Origin: Calliopsis andreniformis
Taxonomy: Eukaryota > Arthropoda > Insecta > Hymenoptera > Andrenidae
Direction of reading: 5' to 3'
Length of the DNA: 64,000 nt
NCBI RefSeq assembly: GCF_051401765.1
Contig: NW_027480463.1
Location: forward strand, 1,178,001-1,242,000
Each line of letters opens with the position of its first letter. Positions within the stretch are counted from its first letter, which is position 1. Of the stretch, positions 53,701 to 64,000 are shown in pieces. The translations under genes and the position numbers were made by a program. Under the pieces are notes generated by a model. That model saw only the letters and a list, made by a program, of their open reading frames with translations, was not told the origin of the DNA and made no database searches.

Positions 53701-56700
53701 TAGTCAATCCTCAATCCTCAACACTCAGTCCTCATTCATAAACCATCAATCCTCAATATTCAATTGTCAATCCTCAATCCTCAAACCTCAATCCTCAACA
53801 CTCAGTCCTCAATCATGAATCATCAATCCTCAATCCTCAATCTTCAAACCTCAATCCTCAGTCCTCAATTCTCAATCCTCAATAGAATATCCTCAATTCT
53901 CAGCTTTCAATACCCACTCCTCAATAATCAACCCTCAACCCTCAGTCCTCAATCCTCAGTCCTCAATCCTCAACCATCAATCCTCAATCCTCAATCCTGA
54001 ATACTCAATCCTCAATCTTCAATAGAATATCGTCAATTCTCACTTTTCAATACTGAATCCTCGATCTTAATCCTTCATCTCTCAAACCCCAAATCTCAAT
54101 CCTCAATGTTCAATCCTCAATTCTCATCCTCAACTGTCAATCCTCAGTCCTCAACCCTCAATCCTCAATATTCAATCCTCAATCCTCAATATTCAATCAT
54201 CAAACCCAATCCTCAATCCTCAATCCTTAATCCTCAATCCTCAGTCCTCAATTCTCAATCCTCAATAGAATATCCTCAATTCTCAGCTTTCAATACCCAC
54301 TCCTCAATAATCAACCCTCAACCCTCAGTCCTCAATCTTCAATCCTCAATTCCCAACCTCAATCCTCAACACTCAGTCCTCAATCCTCGATCATCAATCC
54401 TCAATCCTCAATCTTCAATCCTCAATCCGAAACCGTCAATACTCAATCCTCAATCCTGAATTCTCAATCCTCAATAGAATATCCTCAATTCTCTGCTTTC
54501 AAGAATCAATCCTCAGTCTCGAATATTCAAATCTCAATCGTCAAACCTCAGTCCTCAATGCTCAATCCTCAATTCCCAATACGCAATACTCAATCCTCAA
54601 TCCTCAATCTTCGATCTTCAATCCGCAATACACAATCCTCAATCCTCAAGACTCAGTTCTCAATCCTCAATACAATATCGTCAGTTCTCAGTTGTCAATA
54701 CTCAATCCATAACCTTCATTGTTCAAATCTCAACCCTGAAACATCGGTTCTCAACACTCAACCCTCAACACTCAGTACTCAATCTTCAATCATCAATCCC
54801 CAGTCCTCAATCCTCAATCCTCAGTCCTCAAGCTACAATCCTCAATCCTCAATCCTCAATCCGCAATCCTCAATCCTCAGTCCGCAAACTTCAATCCTCA
54901 ATATTCAATGCTCAAACCTCAATTCACAGCACCCAATCCTCAATTATCAGTACTCAATCCTCAATCCACAATCCTGAATCCTCAATCTTCAATCCTCAAT
55001 CCTCAACCATTAATCCTCAATCCTCAGTCCCCAACACTCAATCCTCAACCCTCAGTCCTCAATCTTCAATCCTCACCCTCAATACTCAGTACTCAGTCCT
55101 CATACCTCGATCCTCATCCCTCAACAACCAGTCCTCAATCCACAATCGTCAATGTTCAAACCTCAGTACTCAAATCTCAATCCTCAATATTCAGTGCTCA
55201 ATCCTCAACCCTCTACCATGAATCCTCAACCCTCAGTCCTCAATCCTCAATCCTCAAACCTCAATCCTCAATATTCATTTCTCAATCCTCAACTCTCAAT
55301 CCTCAATCGTCAACCCTCAATCGTCAATCCACAATCCTCAATCCTCAATCCTCATTATTCAATCCTCAATCTTCATTATTCAATCCTCAATCCTCAATCC
55401 TGAATCCTCAACCCTCAATCCTCAACCCTCAATCCTCAATCCTCAATCCTCAATCCTCAATCTTCAATCCGAAATCCTCAACCCTCAATCCTCAATCCTC
55501 AATCCTGAATCCTCAATCTTCAATTCCCAATCCTCAACCATCGATCCTCAATCCTCAATCCTGAAACCTCAATCCTCTGTCCTCAAACCACAATCCTGAA
55601 TCCTCAATCCTGAATCCTCAAGCTTCAGCCCTCAGTCCTCAACAATCAGTTGTGAATCCTCGATCCTCAATAGAATATCATCAATTCACAGTTTGCAATA
55701 CTCAATGCTCAATCTGCAATCTTCAAATCTCTATCCACAAACATCAATTCTCATCATTCAACCCTCAACACTCAGTCCCCAATCCTCAATCTTCAATCCT
55801 CAATCCTCAATCGTCGGTCCTCAATCTTCAATACTCAATACTCAACCTTCAATCCTCCATCCTCCATCCTCAATCCTCAATGCTCAATCCTCAATCGTCA
55901 GGCTTCAATCCTCAATACTCATTCTTCAATCCTCAATCCTCAATCCTCAATCCACAATACTCAATCCGGAATACTCAACCATCAATCCTCAATTCTCAAT
56001 ACTCAATAGAATATCCTGAATTCTCAGGATTCTATACTCAAACCTCAATCCTCATCCCTCAGCCCTCATTCTCAATCCTCAATCCACAATCCTCAAACCT
56101 CAATCCTCAACTGTCAGTACTCGTCCTCAATCCTCAAACCTCAATCCTCAATCGTCCCTTCTTCAATCATCAATACTCAATCTTCAATCCTCAATCCTCA
56201 ATCCTCAATGCTCAATCCTCAATCCTCAGTATTCAACACTCAACCCTCAACCATCATTCCTCAATACTCAATAATCAATCCTCAGTTCTCAATACTCAAT
56301 AGAATATCCTGAATTCCCATGGTTCAATACTCAATCGACAATATTCAATAATCAAATCTCAATCCTCAAACATCAGTCCTCAAAACTCAATCCTCAACAC
56401 GCAGTCCTCTCTCTTCAATCCTCCATCATCAACCCTCAATCCTCAAGCGTCAATCCTCAATCCTCAACCCTCAGCCCTCATTCTCAATCCTCAATCCACA
56501 ATCCTCAAACCTCAATCCTCAACTGTCAGTACTCGTCCTCAATCCTCAATCCTCAATCCTCAATCCTCAATCTTCAATCATCAATACTCAATCGTCAATG
56601 CTCAATCCTCAATCCTCAATCCTCAATCCTCAATCCTCAATATTCAACGCACAACCCTCAACCATCAATCCTCAATTCTCAATACTCAATAGAATATCCT

Positions 56701-57239
56701 GAATTCTCATGGTTCAATACTCAATACACAATATTCAATAATCAAATCTCAATCCTCAAACATCAATTCTCGACACTCAATCCTCAACACTCAGTCCTCT
56801 CTCTTCAATCCTCCATCCTCAATCCTCAATCCTCAAGCGACAATCCTCAATAGAATATCCTCAATTCACAGTTTTCAATACTCAATTCTCAATCTGCAAT
56901 CTTCAGATCTCTATCCACAAACATCAATTCTCATCACTCAACCCTCAATACTCAGTCCCCAGTCCTCAATCTTCAATCCTCAATCCCCAATCCTCAATCC
57001 TCAATCTTAACCTTCAATCCTCAATCCTCAACCCTCAATCCTCAATCCTCAATCCTCAATCCTCAATCATCAACCTTCAATCCTCAATACTCAATCTGCA
57101 ATCCTCAATTCTCAGTCCTCACTCCTCAATCCTCATTCTTCAATCCTCAATACCGAATCCTCAATCTTCAATCCTCAATCCTCAATCCTCAACTCTCAAT
57201 CCTCAATCCTCAATCCTCAGTCCTCAAACCTCAATCCTC
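50715..57239 (+). repeat. Block R3, second copy of the 6525-bp tandem pair
   Basis: This is nearly identical to 44190-50714. Single-base differences noticed are 46189 C versus 52714 A and 48125 T versus 54650 G, plus a two-base change at 55968-55969 (GG for TC). A third partial copy follows to about 57,970. Its first part shares CAAGACTC, TACTTAATC and CCCAGTCC variants with this copy and not with the first. Confidence 0.88.
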
Positions 57240-60200
57240 GACCCTCAGCCCTCATCCTCAATACTCAATCCTCAATCCTCAGTCCTCAAACCTCAAACCT
57301 GAATCCTCAATCCTGAATCCTCAATCTTCAGACCTCAGTCCTCAACAATCTGTTGTCAATACTCAATCCTCAATAGAATATCATCAATTCACAGTTTTCA
57401 ATACTGAATACTCAATCTGCAATCTTCAAATCTCTATCCACAAACATCGGTTCTCATCATTCAACCCTCAACACTCAGTCCCCAATCCTCAATCTTCAAG
57501 ACTCAATCCTCAATCCTCAATCCTCGATCCTCAATCTTCAATCCTCAATACTCAATCTTCAATCCTCCATCCTCAATCCTCAATCCTCAATCCTCAATCC
57601 TCAATCGTCAGGCTTCAATCCTCAATACTTAATCTTCAATCCACAATCCTCAATCCTCATTCCTCAATCCTCATTCTTCAACCCTTAATACCCAGTCCTC
57701 AATCTTCAATCCTCAATCCTCAATCCTCAACTCTCAATCCTCAATCCTCAGTCCTCAGACCTCAAGCCTCAATCCTCAACCCTCAGCACTCATCCTCAAT
57801 CCTCAATCCTCAATATTCAATCCTCAATCCTCAATCCTCAATCTTCAATCCTCAATACTCAATCGTCAATCCTCAATCCTCAATTCTCAATCCTCGATAC
57901 TCAATCCCCAATCGTCAATCCTCAATCCCCAATCCTCAATCTTCAATCCTCAATCCTCAATCCTCAATCCTCAATCCTCAATATTCAACACACAATCCTC
58001 AAACATCATACCTCAATACTCAACCATCAATCCTCAATTCTAAATACTCAATAGAATATCCTGAGCACTCATGGTTCAATACTCAATCCACAAAATTCAA
58101 TAATCGAACCTCAATACTCAAACATCAATTCTCAACACTCAATCCTCAATAGTGAGTCCTCTCTCTACAATCCTCTATCCTCAATCCTCAATCCTAAAGC
58201 GTCAAACCTCAATCCTCAATCCTCAACCCTCAATCCTCAGTCCTCGAACCTCAATCCGGAATCCTCAATCCTGAATCCTCAATCTTCAGCCGTCGGTCCT
58301 CAACAATCAATTGTCAATCCTCAATCCTCAATAGAGTATCCTCAATTCACAGTTTTCAATACTCAATCCCCATTCTTCAATCTTCAAATCTCAATCCACA
58401 AACATCAATTCTCATCTCTCAGCCCTCAACACTCAGTCCTCAATCTTCAATCCTCAATCCTCAATCCTCAATCTTCAATCCTCAATACTCAATCTTCAAT
58501 CCTCAATCCTCAATTCTCAATCCTCAGTGCTCAATCCCCAATCGTCAATCCTCAAACCTCAATGCTCAATCCTCATTCGTCCGGCTTCAATCCTCAATAC
58601 TCAATCTTCAATCCTCAATCCTCAATCCTCAATCCTCAATACACAATCCTCAATACTCAACCATCAATCCTCAATTCTCAATACTCAATAGAATATCCTG
58701 AATTCTCAGGATTCTATACTCAAACCTCAATCCTCAATCCTCAGCCCTCATTCTCAATCCTCAATCCACAATCCTCAAACCTCAATCCTCAACCGTCAGT
58801 ACTCGTCCTCAATCTTCAAACCTCAACCCTCAATCCTCCCATCTTCAATCATCAATACTCAATCTTCAATCCTCAATTCTCAATCCTCAATGCTCAAACC
58901 TCAATCCTCAGTATTCAACACTCAACCCTCAACCATCAGTCCTCAATACTCAATCATCAATCCTCAATCCTCAATCCTCAATCCTCAATCTTCAATCCTC
59001 AATACTCAATCTTCAATCCTCAATCCTCAATCCTCAATCCTCAATCCTCAATCCTCAATCCTCAATCCTCAATCCTCAATCGTCAATCTTCAATCCCCAG
59101 TACTCAACCATCAATACTCAATCCTCAATCCTCAATCCTTAATCCTCAATCTTCAATCCTCAATACCCAATCCTCAATCTTCAATCCTCAATCATCAATC
59201 CTCAATCCTCAATCCTCAATCTTCAATCCTCAATCCTCAATCCTCAATCGTCAGTCCACAAACCTCAAACCTGAATCCTCAATCCTGAGTCCTCTATCTT
59301 CAGACCTCAGTCCTCAACAATCAGTTGTCAATTCTCAATCCTCAATAGAATGTCATCAATTCACAGTTTTCAATGCTCAATACTCAATCTGCAATCTTCA
59401 AATCTCTATCTTCAAACATCAGTTCACATCATTCAACACTAAACACTCAGTCCCCAATCCTCAATCTTCAATCCTCAATCATCAATCCTCAATCCTCGAT
59501 CCTCAATCTTCAATCCTCAATCCTCAATCCTCAATCCTCAATCCTCAATCCTCAATCCTCAATCTTCAATCCTCAATACTCAATCTTCGATCCTCAATCC
59601 TCAATCTTCAATCCTCAATCCTCAATCCTCAATCCTCAATCCTCAATGTTCAATACGCAATACCCAATCCTCAATCTTCAGTCCTCAATCCTCAATCCTC
59701 AATCCTCAATCCTCAATCCTGAATCTTCAATCCTCAATACTCAATGTTCAATCCTCAATCCTCAATCCTCAATCCTCAATCCTCATTCTTCAATCTTCAA
59801 CACCCAATCCCCAATCTTCAATCCTCAATCCTCAATCCTCAATTCTCAATCCTCAATCCTTAATCCACAGACCTCAAACATCAATACTCAACCCTCAGTC
59901 CTCGTCCTCAATCCACAACCCTCAATCCTCGATCCTCAACCTTCAATCATCAATATTCAATCTTCAATCCTCAACCCTCAATCCTCAATAACCAATCCTC
60001 AATCTTCAATCCTCAATCCTCAATCCTCAATCCTCAATCCTCAATCCTCAGTCCTCAAACCTCAATCCTGAATCCTCAATCCTGAATCCTCAATCTTCAG
60101 CCCTTAGTCCTCAGCAATCAGTTGTGAACCCTCAATCCTCAATAGAATATCATCAATTCACAGCTTTCATTACTCAATACTCATTCTGCAATCTTCAAAT

Positions 60201-63200
60201 CTCTATCCACAAACATCAATTCTCATCACTCAACCCTCAACACTCAGTCCGCAATCCTCAATATTCAATCCTCAATCCTCAATCCTCAACCCACAATCCT
60301 CAATACTCAATCCTCAATACTCAACCATCAATCCTCAATTCTCAATACTCAATAGAATATCCTGAATTCTCAGGATTCTATACTGAAACCTCAATCCTCA
60401 ACCCTCAGCCCTCATTCTCAATCCTCAATCCACAATCCTCAAAACTCAATCGTCAACCGTCAGTACTCGTCCTCAATCCTCAAACCTCAATCCTCAATCG
60501 TCCCTTCTTCAATCATCAGTACTCAATCTTCAATCCTCAATCCTCAATCCTCAATGCTCAATCCTCAATCCTCAGTATTCAACACTCAACCCTCAACCAT
60601 CATTCCTCAATACTCAATCATCTATCCTCAGTTCTCAATACTCAATAGAATATCCTGAATTCCCATGGTTCAATACTCAATCGACAATATTCAATAATCA
60701 AATCTCAATCCTAAAACATCAGTCCTCAAAACTCAATCCTCAACACGCAGTCCTCTCTCTTCAATCCTCCATCCTCAACCCTCAATCCTCAAGCGTCAAT
60801 CCTCAATCCTCAACCCTCAGCCCTCATTCTCAATCCTCAATCCACAATCCACAAACCTCAATCCTCAACTGTCAGTACTCGTCCTCAATCCTCAATCCTC
60901 AATCCTCAATCCTCAATCTTCAATCATCAATACTCAATCGTCAATGCTCAATCCTCAATCCTCAATTCTCAATCCTCAATCCTCAATATTCAACGCACAA
61001 CCCTCAACCATCAATCCTCAATACTCAACCATCAATCCTCAATTCTCAATACTCAATAGAATATCCTGAATTCTCATGGTTCAATACTCAATACACAATA
61101 TTCAATAATCAAATCTCAATCCTCAAACATCAATTCTCGACACTCAATCCTCAACACTCAGTCCTCTCTCTTCAATCCTCCATCCTCAATCCTCAATCCT
61201 CAAGCGACAATCCTCAATCGAATATCCTCAATTCACAGTTTTCAATACTCAATTCTCAATCTGCAATCTTCAGATCTCTATCCACAAACATCAATTCTCA
61301 TCACTCAACCCTCAATACTCAGTCCCCAGTCCTCAATCTTCAATCCTCAATCCCCAATCCTCAATCCTCAATCTTAACCTTCAATCCTCAATCCTCAACC
61401 CTCAATCATCAATCCTCAATCCTCAATCCTCAATCATCAATCCTCAGTCCCAAATCCTCAATCTTCAATACTGAATCCTCAATACTCAATCTTCAATCCT
61501 CAATCCTCAATCCTCAATCCTCAATCCTCAATCCTCAATCCTCAACCTTCAATCCTCAATACTCAACCTGCAATCCTCAATCCTCAGTCCTCACTCCTCA
61601 ATCCTCATTCTTCAATCCTCAATACCGAATCGTCAATCTTCAATCCTCAATCCTCAATCCTCAACTCTCAATCCTCAATCCTCAATCCTCAGACTTCAAA
61701 CATTAATACTCAACCCTCAGTCCTCGTCCTCAATGCACAACCCTCAATCCTCAATACTCAGTCCTCAACCCTCAATCCTCAATGTTCAATCCTCAATACC
61801 CAATCCTCAGTCTTCAATCCTCAATCCTCAATCCTCAATCCTCAATCCTCAATCCTCAGTCCTCAAACCTCAATCCTGAATCCTCAATCCTGAATCCTCA
61901 ATCTTCAGCCCTGAGTCCGCAACAATCAGTTGTCAATCCTCAATCCTCAATAGAATAACCTCAATTCACAGTTTTCAATACTCAATTCTCAATCTGCAAT
62001 CTTCAGATCTCTATCCACAAACATCAATTCTCATCACTCAACCCTCAATACTCAGTCCCCAATCCTCAACCTTCAATCCTCAATCCTCAATCCTGAATCC
62101 TCAATCTTAATCTTCAATCATCAATACTCAAACTTCAATCCTCAATCCTCAATCCTGAATCCTCAATCTTAATCTTCAATCCTCAATACTCAATCTTCAA
62201 TCCTCAATCCTCAATCCTCAATCCTCAATCCTCAATCTTCAATCCTCAATTCCCAATCCTCAATCTTCAATCCTCAATCATCAACCCTCAATCCTCAATC
62301 CTCAATCCTCAATCCTCAATCATGAATCCTCAGTCCCAAATCCTCAATCTTCAATACTCAATCCTCAATACTTAATCTTCAATCCTCAATCCTCAATCCT
62401 CAATCCTCAATCCTCATTCTTCAATCCTCAACACCCAATCCTGAATCTTCAATCCTCAATCCACAACACTCAATCCTCGAGCCTCAATCTGCAAACCTCA
62501 ATCCTCAATCCTCAATCCTCAATCCTCTATCTTCAATCCTCAATACTCATTCTTCAATACTCAATCCTCAATCCTCGGTCCTCAATACTCAATCGTCAAT
62601 CTGCAATCCTGAATACTCAATCTTCAATCCTCAATCCTCAATCCTCAATCGTCAATCCTCAATCCTCATTCTCCAATCCTCAATACCCAATCCTCAATCT
62701 TCAATCCTCAATCCCCAATCCTCAATTCTCAACCCTCAATCCTCAGTCCTCAGTCCTCAGTCCTCAAACCTCAATCCTCAAACCTCAGCCATCATCCTCA
62801 ATCCTCAATCCTCAATCCTCAATCCTCAATCTTCAATCCTCAATACTCAATACTCAATCTTCAATCCTCCATCCTCAATCCTCAATCCTCAATCCTCAAT
62901 CATCAATCCTCAATGCTCAATCCTCAATACTCAACAATCAATCCTCAATTCTCAATACTCAATAGAATATCCTGAATTCTCAGGGTTCTATACTCAAACC
63001 TCAATCCTCAACCCTCAGCCCTCATTCTCAGTCCTCATTCCTCAGTCCTCAAACCTCAAATCTGAATCCTCAATCCTGCATCCTCAATCTTCAGCCCTCA
63101 GTCCTCAACAATCAGTCGTCAATCCTCAATCCCCAATAGAATATCCTCAATTCACAGATTTCAATACTCAATACTCAATCTGCAATCTTCAAATCTCTAT

Positions 63201-64000
63201 CCACAAACATCAATTCTCATCACTCAACCCTGAACGCTCAGACCTCAATGTTCAATAATCAATCTTCAATTCTCAATCTTCAATCTTCAATACTGAATCA
63301 TCAAACCTCAATCCCCAATCCTCAATCCTCAATCCTCAATCCTCAATCCACAATCTTCAATCCTCAATACTCAGTATTCAATCCTCATTCCTCAATCCTC
63401 AATCCTCAATCCTCAATCTTCAATCCTCAATCCTCTATCCTCAATCCTCAATCCTCATTCTTCAATCCTCAATACCCAATCCTCAGTCTTCATTCCTCAA
63501 TCCTCAATCCTCAGTGTTCAATCCTCAATCCTCAGTCCTCAGTCCTCAAACCTCAAACCTCAACCCTCAGCCCTCATTCTCAATCCTCAATCTTCAATCC
63601 TCAATACTCAGTCTTCAATCATCAATCCTCAATACTCTGTCCTCAATCCTCATTCTTCAATCCTCAATACCCAATCCTCAATCTTCAATCCTCAATACTC
63701 AATCTTCAATCCTCAATCCTCAATCCTCAATCCTCAATCCTCATTCTTCAATCCTCAACACCCAATCCTCAATCTTCAATCGTCAATCCTCAATCCTCAA
63801 TCCTCAATCCTCAATCCTCAATCCTCAATCTTCAATCCTCAGTCCCAAATCCTCAATCTTCAATACTCAAAACTCAATACTCATTCTTCAATCCTCAATA
63901 CCCAATCCTCAATCTTCAATCCTCAATACTCAATCTTCAATCCTCAATCTTCAATCCTCCATCCTCAATCCTCAATCCTCAATCCTCAATCCTCAATCGT
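57240..64000 (+). repeat. Third R3 fragment fused to the second R4 copy
   Basis: Up to about 57,970 the sequence follows R3 at offset 6525. By 58,040 it carries R4-type variants, such as TTCTAAATACTC before the Type II module at 58054, and follows 37.6-43.8 kb to the end. It holds Type I copies at 57376, 58334, 59348, 60145, 61220, 61953 and 63139, Type II at 58054, 60648 and 61059, and Type III at 58691, 60355 and 62965. The window ends inside the block. Confidence 0.82.

Larger units (their letters stand above)
24060..61206 (+). repeat. Type II landmark family: 148-bp CATGGTT module, 18 copies
   Basis: Each copy begins GAATATCCTGAA, passes a CATGGTTCAATACTCAAT box, ATTCAATAATC and a CCTCTCTCT pyrimidine box, and ends at AAGCG. 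Starts: 24060, 35101, 35491, 36483, 37951, 40161, 40572, 45004, 46074, 49777, 50167, 51529, 52599, 56302, 56692, 58054, 60648 and 61059. All are 148 bp. The header of the 24060 copy is degenerate, and 45004 and 51529 have CAATAT in place of GAATAT. None occurs left of 24 kb. Several are followed within 10-15 bp by a Type I module (for example 35491 then 35652), so the two can form a compound unit. Confidence 0.88.
37120..63000 (+). repeat. Type III landmark family: 117-bp module with a hairpin header
   Basis: Full copies occupy 37120-37236, 38588-38704, 39868-39984, 49484-49600, 56009-56125, 58691-58807 and 60355-60471. Truncated copies begin at 42471 and 62965 and depart from the family after about 70 bp. 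The header matches Type II up to GAATATCCTGAATTCTCA but continues GGATTCTATAC, then runs through CAGCCCTCATTCTCAATCC to a CAGTACTCGTC end. The module is confined to the right domain. The shared header with Type II suggests common descent, which is inference. Confidence 0.87.
273..63241 (+). repeat. Type I landmark family: 103-bp module, 43 full copies and one partial
   Basis: Each copy runs from GAATAT (or a close variant) through a CAATTCACAG box, CAATCTGCAATC, a TCTATCCACAAACAT box and CATCACTCAACC to a final ACTCAG. It is a fixed order of variant heptamers. Full copies start at 273, 5452, 9176, 10035, 12081, 12940, 16944, 19923, 21439, 24340, 26245, 27138, 27648, 28911, 29768, 30180, 31102, 35652, 36175, 36763, 38231, 39245, 39658, 40733, 41466, 42645, 44326, 45284, 46235, 49148, 50328, 50851, 51809, 52760, 55673, 56853, 57376, 58334, 59348, 60145, 61220, 61953 and 63139. 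Each is exactly 103 bp by my count, despite substitutions. Most are preceded by a CAACAATCAGTTG-like stretch. The family is absent from 31.2-34.8 kb. Confidence 0.9.
1..64000 (+). repeat. Heptanucleotide satellite array, unit TCAATCC, spanning the whole window
   Basis: The window reads as end-to-end 7-bp units. The commonest is TCAATCC; frequent variants are TCAATAC, TCAATCT, TCAGTCC, TCAACCC, TCATTCT, TGAATCC, TCAAACC and TCAATCG. Even the most diverged stretches keep the 7-base step. All units lie in one orientation: I saw no run of the complement GGATTGA on the + strand. The array runs off both ends, so its true length is unknown. There is no gene-sized stretch of unrelated sequence, so this entry also covers every gene-free interval. 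Simple heptamer satellites are known from eukaryotic heterochromatin, for example the 7-bp satellites of Drosophila virilis. Assigning this one to heterochromatin is inference. Confidence 0.97.

Noticed and set aside
58562..60071. Overlapping open frames as nested genes
   Set aside because: Three frames are open together over the same region with the same heptapeptide, as expected for a 7-bp repeat without stop codons.
24060..61206. Type II or Type III landmarks as transposon insertions
   Set aside because: They keep the 7-base step across their length and show no terminal inverted repeats, target-site duplications or coding content. Diverged heptamers explain them better.
1..64000. CRISPR array
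   Set aside because: There are no 20-40 bp identical repeats separated by unique spacers of uniform size. Landmarks are spaced irregularly and everything between them is the same heptamer satellite.
1..64000. Telomeric repeat
   Set aside because: The unit GGATTGA is not TTAGGG, TTTAGGG or another telomere unit known to me, and the units are highly degenerate internally.
1..64000. tRNA, rRNA or other structured RNA genes
   Set aside because: The near absence of G on one strand leaves no room for cloverleaf or ribosomal RNA patterns, and none was seen on either strand.

Overview
The whole 64 kb window is one tandem array of a degenerate 7-bp repeat. The + strand consensus is TCAATCC and the complement is GGATTGA. 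I find no single-copy sequence, no convincing protein gene, no rRNA or tRNA, no transposon and no CRISPR array. The array is already running at base 1 and still running at base 64000, so neither edge is in view. Every part lies in the same orientation. The + strand is therefore very poor in G, since the consensus has none and G comes only from variant units such as CAGTCC, TGAATCC and TCGTC.

The organism cannot be named from this sequence. A heptanucleotide satellite this long, organised into kilobase higher-order repeats, is most like eukaryotic heterochromatin (pericentromeric, subtelomeric or sex-chromosome satellite). Short heptanucleotide repeats also occur in some bacteria, but tens of kilobases without a gene would be exceptional there. 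The eukaryotic reading is an inference.

The structure lies above the 7-bp level. Fixed strings of variant heptamers recur as landmark modules, nearly all headed by GAATATC or a close variant. Type I is 103 bp (43 full copies and one partial). Type II is 148 bp (18 copies). Type III is 117 bp (7 full and 2 partial) and carries a hairpin. Type IV is a looser family at 31.5-34.4 kb and in its later duplicates. Copies within a family differ by substitutions but have exactly the same length.

Layout. (1) 1-23.45 kb, left domain: only Type I landmarks, mostly with a private GAGAATATC header, built from multi-kb blocks recurring at offsets of about 2905, 2979, 12667, 15652 and 15987 bp. (2) 23.45-31.1 kb, middle domain: more diverged, with local tandem duplications of 893 and 412 bp, a dispersed 2820-bp-offset pair and one Type II landmark. 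(3) 31.1-64 kb, right domain: all four families, with a 1468-bp tandem duplication, a 6525-bp near-identical tandem duplication, and a large block at 37.6-43.8 kb that recurs at 57.7-64 kb. Many block pairs differ at only a few bases per kilobase, so the array has been reshaped recently by unequal exchange, gene conversion or segmental duplication, or is partly an assembly product.

The long open frames are a by-product of the repeat. A 7-bp unit shifts frame every copy, so all three + frames read the same heptapeptide cycle (S-S-I-L-N-P-Q), while every - frame meets TGA once per 21 bases. None is annotated as a gene.
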